The notes under the pieces are model-generated. The model had not been told where the DNA came from and searched no databases. It worked only from the letters and a program-made list of their open reading frames with translations. A stretch of DNA of 64,000 bases. Source: Dyadobacter linearis. GTDB lineage: Bacteria; Bacteroidota; Bacteroidia; Cytophagales; Spirosomataceae. Location of the stretch: positions 124,001-188,000 of the forward strand of contig NZ_CAJRAU010000001.1 in the NCBI RefSeq assembly GCF_907165045.1, given 5' to 3'. How positions within the stretch are numbered: the first letter of the stretch is position 1; every line of letters begins with the position of its first letter. Below are positions 54,245 to 61,851 of the stretch, piece by piece. The position numbers and the translations under genes are program-made.

Positions 54245-55582
54245 TTACACCAATCCCTGCGCCAGCATAGCGTCGGCTACTCTTACAAAGCCACCTATAT
54301 TGGCGCCTTGCAAATAGCTGATGCGGCCGTCGGGCTTGCGTCCGTAACGCAGGCAGGTTGAATGAATATTCAATATAATCTCGTGTAATTTCTTGTCTAC
54401 CTCCTCGCGGGACCAGGATAAGCGGAGCGAATTTTGCGACATTTCCAATCCTGAAACGGCTACGCCGCCTGCATTTGCGGCTTTTCCGGGCGCATACAGA
54501 ATATCATTATTCTCAAATACCTCGATCGCTTCGGGCGTGCAGGGCATATTCGCGCCTTCTGCTACACAATAGCAGCCGTTTTTGATCAGCAACTGTGCGT
54601 CTTTTGCGTCCAGTTCGTTCTGTGTGGCGTTCGGCAGGGCAATATCACATGGAACTTCCCACGGCGTTTTTCCGGAAACAAACTCACAGCCGAATTTCTC
54701 TGCATACGAGTTGATCCGCCCGCGCTCTTCATTTTTTAAATGCATGATGTAAGCAAATTTTTCCGCATCGATCCCATTCTCGTCGTAGATATAACCCGAT
54801 GAGTCAGAAAGTGTTATAACCTTAGCACCCAGCTCAATGCACTTTTCGAGGGTGTATTGTGCCACATTGCCTGATCCGGAAATGACTACCCTTTTTCCTT
54901 TGATACTGTCGCGGCGCTGTTTCAGCATTTGCTCCACAAAGTACACAACGCCATAGCCCGTCGCTTCCGGGCGGATCAGGCTTCCGCCGTAGCTTGCACC
55001 TTTGCCGGTTAATACGCCGGTGAACTCGTTTTTAAGTCGTTTATATTGACCAAATAAAAAGCCGATCTCCCTCGCTCCTACCCCGATATCGCCCGCAGGA
55101 ACATCGTTATCTGAGCTGATATGACGGAAAAGTTCGGTCATAAAGCTTTGGCAGAAGAACATAACTTCCCGGTCCGACCGCCCTTTCGGATCAAAATCAG
55201 CGCCTCCCTTTCCGCCTCCCATTGGAAGCTGGGTCAGGCTGTTTTTGAATATCTGCTCGAAAGCAAGGAATTTGAGTGTACCGAGATTCACAGAAGGATG
55301 GAAACGCAAACCGCCTTTGTAAGGTCCGATCGCACTGTTCATCTGCACTCGGTAACCCCGGTTGATCTCCACTTCGCCCAGATCGTTCATCCAGGGAACC
55401 CTGAAAATGATAACGCGCTCAGGCTCCGCAATACGTTCCAGAATTTTCGCTTTCCGGTAATGCGGTTTATCCTCAATAAATGGAATAATAGTATCGGCGA
55501 CCTCCCGGACAGCCTGGTGAAACTCATTTTCACCCGGATTCCGATCGATGATCCGGGTCATAAAAGATTGTACTGAAGTCAC
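54245..55582 (-). CDS. gdhA: NADP-type glutamate dehydrogenase
   Basis: Interconverts 2-oxoglutarate plus ammonia and glutamate in the cytoplasm. The 445-aa chain fits the hexameric small GDH. Substrate-domain motifs are GPYKGGLRFHPSVNLGTLKF, then LPMGGGKGGADFDPKGRSDR (catalytic lysines in GGGKGGAD), and PAGDIGVGAREIGFLFGQYK. The Rossmann domain shows RVVISGSGNVAQYTLEKCIE. The C-terminal part has EGANMPCTPEAIEVF and YAPGKAANAGGVAVSGLEMS, typical of NADP-linked enzymes. The first codon is GTG at 55582, giving TSVQSFMTRIIDRNPGENEF like relatives; ATG at 55561 is the alternative. Transcribed alone. Confidence 0.96.
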   Translation of the reverse strand: MTSVQSFMTRIIDRNPGENEFHQAVREVADTIIPFIEDKPHYRKAKILERIAEPERVIIFRVPWMNDLGEVEINRGYRVQMNSAIGPYKGGLRFHPSVNLGTLKFLAFEQIFKNSLTQLPMGGGKGGADFDPKGRSDREVMFFCQSFMTELFRHISSDNDVPAGDIGVGAREIGFLFGQYKRLKNEFTGVLTGKGASYGGSLIRPEATGYGVVYFVEQMLKQRRDSIKGKRVVISGSGNVAQYTLEKCIELGAKVITLSDSSGYIYDENGIDAEKFAYIMHLKNEERGRINSYAEKFGCEFVSGKTPWEVPCDIALPNATQNELDAKDAQLLIKNGCYCVAEGANMPCTPEAIEVFENNDILYAPGKAANAGGVAVSGLEMSQNSLRLSWSREEVDKKLHEIILNIHSTCLRYGRKPDGRISYLQGANIGGFVRVADAMLAQGLV

Positions 55583-55691
55583 TGTTGGTGTGGTTAGTAA
55601 TACAAAAGGTCTCTCGTTGGTAGTGGTGTCAGAATATTCAAAGTTAAGAATTCGCTATTGCCACCCAAGATATAAATGCATTTGAGCACGT

Positions 55692-56084
55692 TTAAACGCT
55701 TTGCAGCAGATAAGCGATCAATAGCATACTGATCAGAAAAATAACGCCGGTAAGAAGGGTTGTCAATAAAGTTGTAGGTTGATAACGTCCCGTCTTAAGT
55801 TGCATTTCTGTCCTGCGGTACTGCATGAAGGCGAACAGGATCGAGAGCGTACCGAGGGCGACCAGGATAATCCCGATAACCGACGAATATCCCTGAGAAG
55901 GCGCGGTTACCTTCGTATTTAACACAATACCAATTTGTTTCACAAACAGCGAGAACTTGACAACTACAAACCCGAATGCCATAATTCCAATCCCTGTCCT
56001 GACCCAGGCAAGGTAAGTCCGCTCATTGGCCAGGTGATCATTGGGCTTGAAAGGCGATGGATCGTTGTCTTTTCCAGAGTTCAT
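55692..56084 (-). CDS. DUF202-family membrane protein
   Basis: A 130-aa protein with three transmembrane segments (about residues 34-54, 68-90 and 105-128). The DUF202 signature is at the start: NDHLANERTYLAWVRTGIGI, then MAFGFVVVKFSLF, and the second part has GIILVALGTLSILFAFMQY followed by the RRTEMQLKTGRYQP loop. Members are small inner-membrane proteins of unknown function; the YidH group belongs here. It lies 48 bp after the antiporter and is probably its operon partner. Confidence 0.92.
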   Translation of the reverse strand: MNSGKDNDPSPFKPNDHLANERTYLAWVRTGIGIMAFGFVVVKFSLFVKQIGIVLNTKVTAPSQGYSSVIGIILVALGTLSILFAFMQYRRTEMQLKTGRYQPTTLLTTLLTGVIFLISMLLIAYLLQSV

Positions 56085-56132
56085 TGTCTATTCATCTTTT
56101 TAAATTCAATTGTTATCACTCTTGTCGTTCAA

Positions 56133-58259
56133 CTACCCCGGGAAGATCTTGCTGATCATCCGGCCGATCTCAACGAAATCGTCGTGGTTACTCACAGATC
56201 GCTTCTCGATTTCGTCTGGATCCTGTTGTGAGAATGGATAGATCATGAGAAAATTGTTATTGAGCGCGTGCTCATTCAAAAAGTCGGGCATGAGGCCCAG
56301 GCGCGGGAAGTAAGACGCCATTCCCCGCTTGGCCATAAAAATGACGAGCCCCTCATCTTCCGAAATCCGGGTAGCCGCAACTTCCGCCTCGCCCCAGTAG
56401 TCGATCAGGTGCAGGGACATTTCAATCGCCGATTTTTTTGCCACTCTTTCGATGATTCCAATGATCGGCTCGCTGGTATAAAATGCCATTTCGGCACCCG
56501 ATGATTTTCCTATATTCCAAACACGGAGTAATGCCTGAAAGAAGCCCGGCTCCTTATCCGCCTTCGCGGGAATCAGTACGATGTATTTTTTAATGGTAGA
56601 AATAGGCTGCGCCGCGTGGTAGATCAGCGTATTCACATTGTCGTTTTGCAGATAACCATTGGTGAGGTTGTCAACCAGCGACGGCGTAAAACCCTTTTCA
56701 GTCTGCAACCCCAGCACCAGGTCTGTTACCCGTTGTTCCTTAATCACATTGTTGATCCCGGTAGCAACGTCACTGTCATATCTGGTCAGCGGCCTGATCT
56801 GGACGTCGGCAGCGGCGGCCGTGGTTACTGCCATGTGCAGCGTTTTTTCAGCATTTTTTACAGACGATTCATTCTTTTCGTCATTGATCACATTGAGTGC
56901 AAACAGTCTGTCCTTATTATGTGACGCTTTGATCAACAAACTCAGATTTACCACTTTTTCGACATTCTCTTCGTAGTTGATCGCCATCAGAATACTCTCA
57001 CTTTCCGGACTGATCCCCGACGCAGTCGCTTCTTTATCCGCCGCCGCAATCCTGGCCGCGCTCGACATGGACACAAACGAGGATACCGTACAGGAAACCA
57101 GGATCAACAGAATACTACCATTCAAAACGTGCTCGCTCAGCAAGCGGACAGATTCGCCGGCAGTGGTTTCGGAAACGATAATGTTGTACCCGACCATTAC
57201 AGACGCCAGCGTGGCAGCCGCCGACGCCGAGCTCATTCCAAAAATCAGCATTCCTTCGTCCTTGCTTAATTTAAAGGTTTTCTGGGTCAAAATAGCCGCC
57301 ACATATTTGCCACCAATGGAAGCTACCAGCATCACCGCCGCCACAACGAGGGTTTCAATACTTTTGAAAAAAACAGTGAAATCGATCAGCATACCCACGC
57401 TGATCAGAAAAAACGGGATGAAGATCGCATTACCAACAAATTCCACGCGGTTCATTAATGCAGAAGTGTGCGGGATCAGACGATTGAGTGCAAGACCTGC
57501 AAAAAAGGCACCGATAATAGCTTCAATTCCCGCTAACTCGGCCAGCACAGCAGCGAGGTAAATCATCACCAGTACGAATATGTACTGGGAAATCTTATCG
57601 TCGACTTTCTTGAAAAACCACCTGCCGATGATCGGGAATACGAGCAGGACCGTCAAACCAAATGCGAGCACAGAAAGCCCCAGGCGCAGCCAGAATGCAG
57701 TATTGACCTCTCCCTGCGTCATTCCTACCACAACCGCCAGCACCAAAAGTGAAAGGACGTCGGTCAGCATCGTACCTCCGACAGTGATATTGACAGACAA
57801 ATTCTTTGAAATACCCATTTTGCTGACGATCGGATAGGAGATCAGTGTGTGGGAAGAGAAAAGACTGGCAAATAATACGGAGGTCAGCAACGAGAAATTC
57901 AATATGTAATAGCCGCCGATCATCCCCAATACAAATGGTACGATGAAGGTGAATGCGGTGAAAGTCACACTCTTGCCCATATTCTTTTTGAAATCGCCCA
58001 TATCGATTTCAAGCCCGGCGAGGAACATAATATAAAGCAGGCCGGTGGTACCCGTCACCACTACACTGCTGTCCCGGGAAAGGAGGTTCATCCCATTGGG
58101 CCCGACCAACGCGCCGGCGATCAGAAGTCCCAGTAAATGAGGCACTTTGATCTTGTTAAGCAAAAGCGGGGCGCCCAGGATAATGATTAGTTCCAGCAAA
58201 AACTTCAATACCGGATCTTCAATAGGCAGGCTGCCGATATGAATATTTAAAAGGTGCAT
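56133..58259 (-). CDS. Cation:proton antiporter, CPA2 family, with C-terminal USP-like domain
   Basis: A 708-aa inner-membrane antiporter. About 12 transmembrane segments occupy residues 1-405, with family motifs LLGLLIAGALVGPNGMNLL, LLYIMFLAGLEIDM, FSSHTLISYPIVSKMG and EAIIGAFFAGLALNRLIPHT, and the acidic pair region GTMLTDVLSLLVLAVVVG. The soluble C-terminal half (about 430-700) resembles one or two universal-stress-like modules (ESILMAINYEENVEKVVNLS, KKYIVLIPAKADKEPGFF), likely regulatory. Na+/H+ or K+/H+ exchange is expected. Starts 2 bp after the lipoprotein gene stop. Confidence 0.93.
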   Translation of the reverse strand: MHLLNIHIGSLPIEDPVLKFLLELIIILGAPLLLNKIKVPHLLGLLIAGALVGPNGMNLLSRDSSVVVTGTTGLLYIMFLAGLEIDMGDFKKNMGKSVTFTAFTFIVPFVLGMIGGYYILNFSLLTSVLFASLFSSHTLISYPIVSKMGISKNLSVNITVGGTMLTDVLSLLVLAVVVGMTQGEVNTAFWLRLGLSVLAFGLTVLLVFPIIGRWFFKKVDDKISQYIFVLVMIYLAAVLAELAGIEAIIGAFFAGLALNRLIPHTSALMNRVEFVGNAIFIPFFLISVGMLIDFTVFFKSIETLVVAAVMLVASIGGKYVAAILTQKTFKLSKDEGMLIFGMSSASAAATLASVMVGYNIIVSETTAGESVRLLSEHVLNGSILLILVSCTVSSFVSMSSAARIAAADKEATASGISPESESILMAINYEENVEKVVNLSLLIKASHNKDRLFALNVINDEKNESSVKNAEKTLHMAVTTAAAADVQIRPLTRYDSDVATGINNVIKEQRVTDLVLGLQTEKGFTPSLVDNLTNGYLQNDNVNTLIYHAAQPISTIKKYIVLIPAKADKEPGFFQALLRVWNIGKSSGAEMAFYTSEPIIGIIERVAKKSAIEMSLHLIDYWGEAEVAATRISEDEGLVIFMAKRGMASYFPRLGLMPDFLNEHALNNNFLMIYPFSQQDPDEIEKRSVSNHDDFVEIGRMISKIFPG

Positions 58260-58261
58260 GG

Positions 58262-58840
58262 CTATCGGTTTAAGCGTGTGAGTTCCATTGAAAATTGGGC
58301 AGTACAGGCTTTATCAATGCCGGTGGTCTGCGAACCTTTTAAGAGCGTTGGATTTTCTCTTTTCAGATCGACGCTGATCTCCATGTTTTTGGTGGCCGAG
58401 GTATCGCTTTTGAATTGGAGGTAAATGCTTGTGCTGTCAAATCTGGCAGAATAGACCCTGACTATCTGGTTGTTATTGATAACCCGGGTATAAAGTCCGG
58501 TGGAGTCACTGATGAATTCCCAGGTATTGGAACGCTGGTCGCCGATCACATATTCGCTGCAATTGGACTCGCGGCAAACTGACTTGGCACTCCACGCGCC
58601 GGCGATCTCTTCCGGCCACTGCTGGATTGCAATAGTAGTTGTATCGATTTTGGTGAGAAGACTATCCCGCATTTTTAACAGTGACTGATAATCAGCCTCT
58701 TTCAGGGCAAATGCTTTCTCTCTATCCAGAATCTGCTGCTCGCGCGCAGCAAGTTCCCGCTCTTTTTCCTTATCCTGACAGCTCGCCAGAAACGTTGCAA
58801 AGAAGAAGATCAGCAGGAGGTGTTTACGGTTTATCATCAT
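58262..58840 (-). CDS. Coiled-coil lipoprotein, first gene of antiporter operon
   Basis: A 192-aa lipoprotein (MMINRKHLLLIFFFATFLAS followed by C, lipobox LASC). Residues 22-65 form a charged coiled coil (DKEKERELAAREQQILDREK, AFALKEADYQSLLKMRDSLL). The rest is a beta-rich domain (WPEEIAGAWSAKSVCRESNC, SEYVIGDQRSNTWEFISD) with two nearby cysteines that could form a disulfide, ending AQFSMELTRLNR. The domain looks like a lipocalin-type small barrel, but the family is not recognised. It sits 2 bp before the antiporter start, so tightly co-expressed. Confidence 0.75.
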   Translation of the reverse strand: MMINRKHLLLIFFFATFLASCQDKEKERELAAREQQILDREKAFALKEADYQSLLKMRDSLLTKIDTTTIAIQQWPEEIAGAWSAKSVCRESNCSEYVIGDQRSNTWEFISDSTGLYTRVINNNQIVRVYSARFDSTSIYLQFKSDTSATKNMEISVDLKRENPTLLKGSQTTGIDKACTAQFSMELTRLNR

Positions 58841-58943
58841 GTTTTAAAAATAAATGGGCGGCAGGAAGATTTCACTCTGATGACTACTAAGTTAAAAAAG
58901 CATTCCCTAATCCTGCTCTAAAAACATATAACTTCGTTGAAAG

Positions 58944-60335
58944 ATGAGCAAATCTGGTGTTACATCTTGTCACTTGTTAAAGCGCTATATCATACTTTTA
59001 GCCGATTTCTTTACTAATTCTTCTGCTATTTTGAATTCCCTGAAATCCCTGATTGCTTCGATCCGAAATCGCGGGCAGCACCTGATAGGGCAACCGGATG
59101 ACCTGTCTTTACAAACCCGCATTTACCACTTTGTTTGCATAACTACCATTGCGGTGATGTTTTATGTACTGATTTTCAGTGCTATCCAGCAGATGGTATA
59201 TTATGCCCTGATCACGCTACTGCTGATTCCGCTGCAAATTTTCCTGCTTTACATTTCCAGGTTCAGGAACCGGACTGCATTGTCCATGAAGGTCTATATC
59301 CTGCTCATTCACGGATTTTTTGTGATCAGTTATCGGCTGAGTGCGGGCATTGCCGGCTCAACTTTGCTTTCTTTCAGTATTGTCTTTTTCCTGTCGCTGG
59401 CCATAGTACCGAGGAAAGAATACGTATTGCTGACGCTTCTAAATCTGGGTACCGTAGCCGGGCTCCTGCTTGCCGAATACGACAGTCCCGCATTTGTACT
59501 CACCCATTATGCAGACAGGGCCGAGCATTTTATAGACATTGCTTCTACTTATGCTGTCACGATCATTCTGATGCTCTCTGGCCTGGGATATATCATCAAA
59601 AACTACACAACTGAAAAGGAAAATGCCGAGGCACGAGCCTCTATACTGGATGAGCTGCACGAGGAGAAAGCAAGGTTAATTTCTATCATTTCTCATGATT
59701 ATCACACGCCCCTGGCCAATTTGCAACATGCGCTCTACATCATGGACACACACGAGCTGAGCCCTTCCGAACTCAAAATTTTTACCGGTGAAATGCGTAA
59801 ATCTGTTGTGAACACGCAAAGCCTTTTGACAAACCTGCTAGAAATTACCAAAACTGAAAACGGACTTTATTCCTTTGATATGGTCACCTCTTTTTCAGTT
59901 TGGGAGGCGATGAGCGAAACATTGGATGTATATAGTGATATCGCCCGGTCAAACGGCCAGCGGATCGAGGTTTCAATTCCAGAAAAGCTGCATATCAATG
60001 CCAATCAGCACCTTTACACCACCGTTATCAGAAACCTTATCAATAATGCAGTGAAATATGCGGGAAGCGGCGCCTCTGTTCGCTTTTCATATCAATATCA
60101 GGAAGGATATCACGTTTTTCAGGTGGCTGACAATGGCCCGGGGATTCCTGAAAAAGTACAGCAGGAAATACTTCAAAGCTGGAACCAGTCCGCCAGAAAT
60201 GTCTCGCGCTCCGGGGCGATCGGGCTGCCTCTTTCCAAACAATATGCCGCGGCGCTGAGGGGAGATCTGTTATTCGAAACCGGCCCGGGAGGGACAACTT
60301 TTTTTCTAAAAATCCCTGCTGCTGCTCCCGAATGA
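58944..60335 (+). CDS. Membrane sensor histidine kinase
   Basis: A 463-aa kinase with about six transmembrane helices between residues 60 and 215 (YHFVCITTIAVMFYVLIFSA, YYALITLLLIPLQIFLLYIS, VYILLIHGFFVISYRLS). Cytoplasmic HisKA has ISHDYHTPLANLQ with phospho-accepting His251. The ATPase domain has the N box RNLINNAVKYAGSGASV and G1 VADNGPGIPEK; the G2 box is divergent (SGAIGLPLSKQYAA rather than GxGLGL) but keeps the glycine spacing. No other sensory domain is seen. A LuxR-type response regulator is convergent 49 bp away and is the natural partner. A start further downstream is possible, since the first 60 residues are not obviously needed. Confidence 0.9.
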   Translation: MSKSGVTSCHLLKRYIILLADFFTNSSAILNSLKSLIASIRNRGQHLIGQPDDLSLQTRIYHFVCITTIAVMFYVLIFSAIQQMVYYALITLLLIPLQIFLLYISRFRNRTALSMKVYILLIHGFFVISYRLSAGIAGSTLLSFSIVFFLSLAIVPRKEYVLLTLLNLGTVAGLLLAEYDSPAFVLTHYADRAEHFIDIASTYAVTIILMLSGLGYIIKNYTTEKENAEARASILDELHEEKARLISIISHDYHTPLANLQHALYIMDTHELSPSELKIFTGEMRKSVVNTQSLLTNLLEITKTENGLYSFDMVTSFSVWEAMSETLDVYSDIARSNGQRIEVSIPEKLHINANQHLYTTVIRNLINNAVKYAGSGASVRFSYQYQEGYHVFQVADNGPGIPEKVQQEILQSWNQSARNVSRSGAIGLPLSKQYAAALRGDLLFETGPGGTTFFLKIPAAAPE

Positions 60336-60384
60336 AGTATCAGGAATGCTGGTCTTGGAATTGAATAACCCTGCAAAAACTATT

Positions 60385-61038
60385 TCAAACCAGATCCAAT
60401 TTGTCATTCTCGTAATAGGCATCCATTTTTCTGGAAAGCTCCACCATATTGGTAACATTCAGCTTCTGGAATATTTTGGCTTTCTGTGTACCGACGGTCG
60501 GCACGGCGACATTCAGTTCCTGCGCGATTTCTTTGAGCCACTTGCCTTTCAGCAACAACGCCAGGACCTGTCTTTCCCGCGGCGACAGCGCGCGGATCGG
60601 GTCCACCGGGAGCGGTTCATTGTTTACCAAATTGCTGACCATCAGTTTATGTACAGCCTGACTGACATACTTTTTACCTTCCAGGACGGTCTTGATAGCG
60701 TTTTTGGTCTCCGCTTCCGTGCTGTATTTGTGGAGAAATCCTTTTGCCCCGCTCTGAATATAGATAGGCGCATTGAACAATTCATCACGCGAGGTACAGA
60801 TCAGGATATTGATGTCGGGCTGCACCGCCTTGAAACGCCTGATCATTTCAACACCCAGCCCTCCGGGCAGCCCCAGGTCAAGAATTATCAAATCCATTTG
60901 CTGCCGGCAGTGCTGGTCAATTGCTTTTTGGAAGGAATTGGCAAAAAATAAAGTAACACCATCTGCAATACTTTCAGCCATGGCCCCCATGCCAAAACAG
61001 ATCATGGGATGGTCATCTACAATCAATATGTTGGGCAT
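60385..61038 (-). CDS. NarL/LuxR-family response regulator
   Basis: A 217-aa regulator. Receiver domain residues 1-125: acidic pair DD (8-9), phosphoacceptor Asp54 in LIILDLGLPGG, and lysine in GAKGFLHKYST. The DNA-binding GerE/LuxR domain spans about 150-210: LSPRERQVLALLLKGKWLKE followed by IAQELNVAVPTVGTQKAKIF and QKLNVTN. It pairs with the convergent histidine kinase (58944) and is head-to-head with the pseudo-receiver gene at 61248. Both ends of the intergenic region carry CCTTGCAC repeats that may be its binding sites. Confidence 0.94.
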   Translation of the reverse strand: MPNILIVDDHPMICFGMGAMAESIADGVTLFFANSFQKAIDQHCRQQMDLIILDLGLPGGLGVEMIRRFKAVQPDINILICTSRDELFNAPIYIQSGAKGFLHKYSTEAETKNAIKTVLEGKKYVSQAVHKLMVSNLVNNEPLPVDPIRALSPRERQVLALLLKGKWLKEIAQELNVAVPTVGTQKAKIFQKLNVTNMVELSRKMDAYYENDKLDLV

Positions 61039-61096
61039 ATCAAGGCCTTCAATTCTATAAAACTATTTCACTAAACGTTGTAAAGATATTGAAAAC

Positions 61097-61131
61097 ACCT
61101 TGCACTTGCGCAAGGTAGAACCGCCTTGCAC
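61097..61131. promoter_or_regulatory. Inverted and direct repeats in divergent regulator gap
   Basis: ACCTTGC (61097-61103) and GCAAGGT (61110-61116) form an inverted repeat, and CCTTGCAC (61098-61105) recurs at 61124-61131. They lie between the divergent response regulator and the pseudo-receiver genes. Confidence 0.45.
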
Positions 61132-61247
61132 GCTCATCATAATTTTACTATATCTTCTGATAGGTTGTTTAGCGAAGTTTGCAGGAATTTGCGACAACTA
61201 TCTTCTCGCCAGTTCATCTTCCCTATCCCGTTAAACAATAAATCAGA

Positions 61248-61697
61248 ATGCTCCGCATCGCTGTTATCGATCTGCAACCGCTATCATGCATAGGTATACA
61301 GGCATACCTCCAGGAACTGTTAAAAGATATTGAGTGCCAGACCGCCTATACTACAAAGGCTGCCAGCGCACTGCACCTGTCGTCTGGGCTGGACCTGATC
61401 ATATTGGGTCTCAACCGGAAAACACAACATGAAATGGTGGATCTGATAGCGCAGTTAAATGAAGCAGGTTCACAGATCCCGGTGGTAATAATGTACGAAT
61501 ACTTCGATGTGGCGCACCTGAGACAATTACCCCGGCACACCGCAAGTGGTTTAATTTCCAAGCGGACCAACATCGAACAACTGGCTGAATGCATGGCGGC
61601 TGTGCTATCGGGAAGCTCCTTTATGTGCGAAAAAACGCGCCAGCATATTATCGATGTATTTGCAGAAAGCGGGAGCCGCAGGCGATTGGTACAGTGA
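61248..61697 (+). CDS. Stand-alone pseudo-receiver protein (NarL-like receiver, no output domain)
   Basis: A 149-aa protein that aligns with the receiver of NarL-type regulators along its whole length (RIAVIDLQPLSCIGIQAYLQ, LDLIILGLNRKTQ, ASGLISKRTNIEQLAECMAA). Compared with the neighbouring regulator, the phosphoacceptor position is Gly54 instead of Asp54, the second acidic residue is Leu9 and the conserved Thr/Ser is replaced by Tyr83, while Lys105 remains. No HTH follows; the chain ends with a short basic tail (ESGSRRRLVQ). It therefore cannot be phosphorylated in the usual way and probably acts by protein contact. Situated between the response regulator and a large surface protein gene. 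Confidence 0.82.
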   Translation: MLRIAVIDLQPLSCIGIQAYLQELLKDIECQTAYTTKAASALHLSSGLDLIILGLNRKTQHEMVDLIAQLNEAGSQIPVVIMYEYFDVAHLRQLPRHTASGLISKRTNIEQLAECMAAVLSGSSFMCEKTRQHIIDVFAESGSRRRLVQ

Positions 61698-61783
61698 TAA
61701 AGGCCGGTAACAGGGATGATAAACCAGGCTGAGGCTGTCGGAATAGTTCCTGATATAATCCGTAATAGATCGAAATATTATGA

Positions 61784-61814
61784 TTTCCCCGCGTTCGATC
61801 CCGGTCTACTTTTG
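61784..61814 (+). promoter_or_regulatory. Promoter of the large repeat protein
   Basis: TTTC (61784-61787), then 19 bp, then TACTTTTG followed by C (61807-61814): one mismatch from the Bacteroidota TTTG-N19-TAnnTTTG consensus, 38 bp before the ATG at 61852. Confidence 0.7.
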
Positions 61815-61851
61815 CCCTCGCTTGTATGTAACTAATCGTTAACCAAAACGT

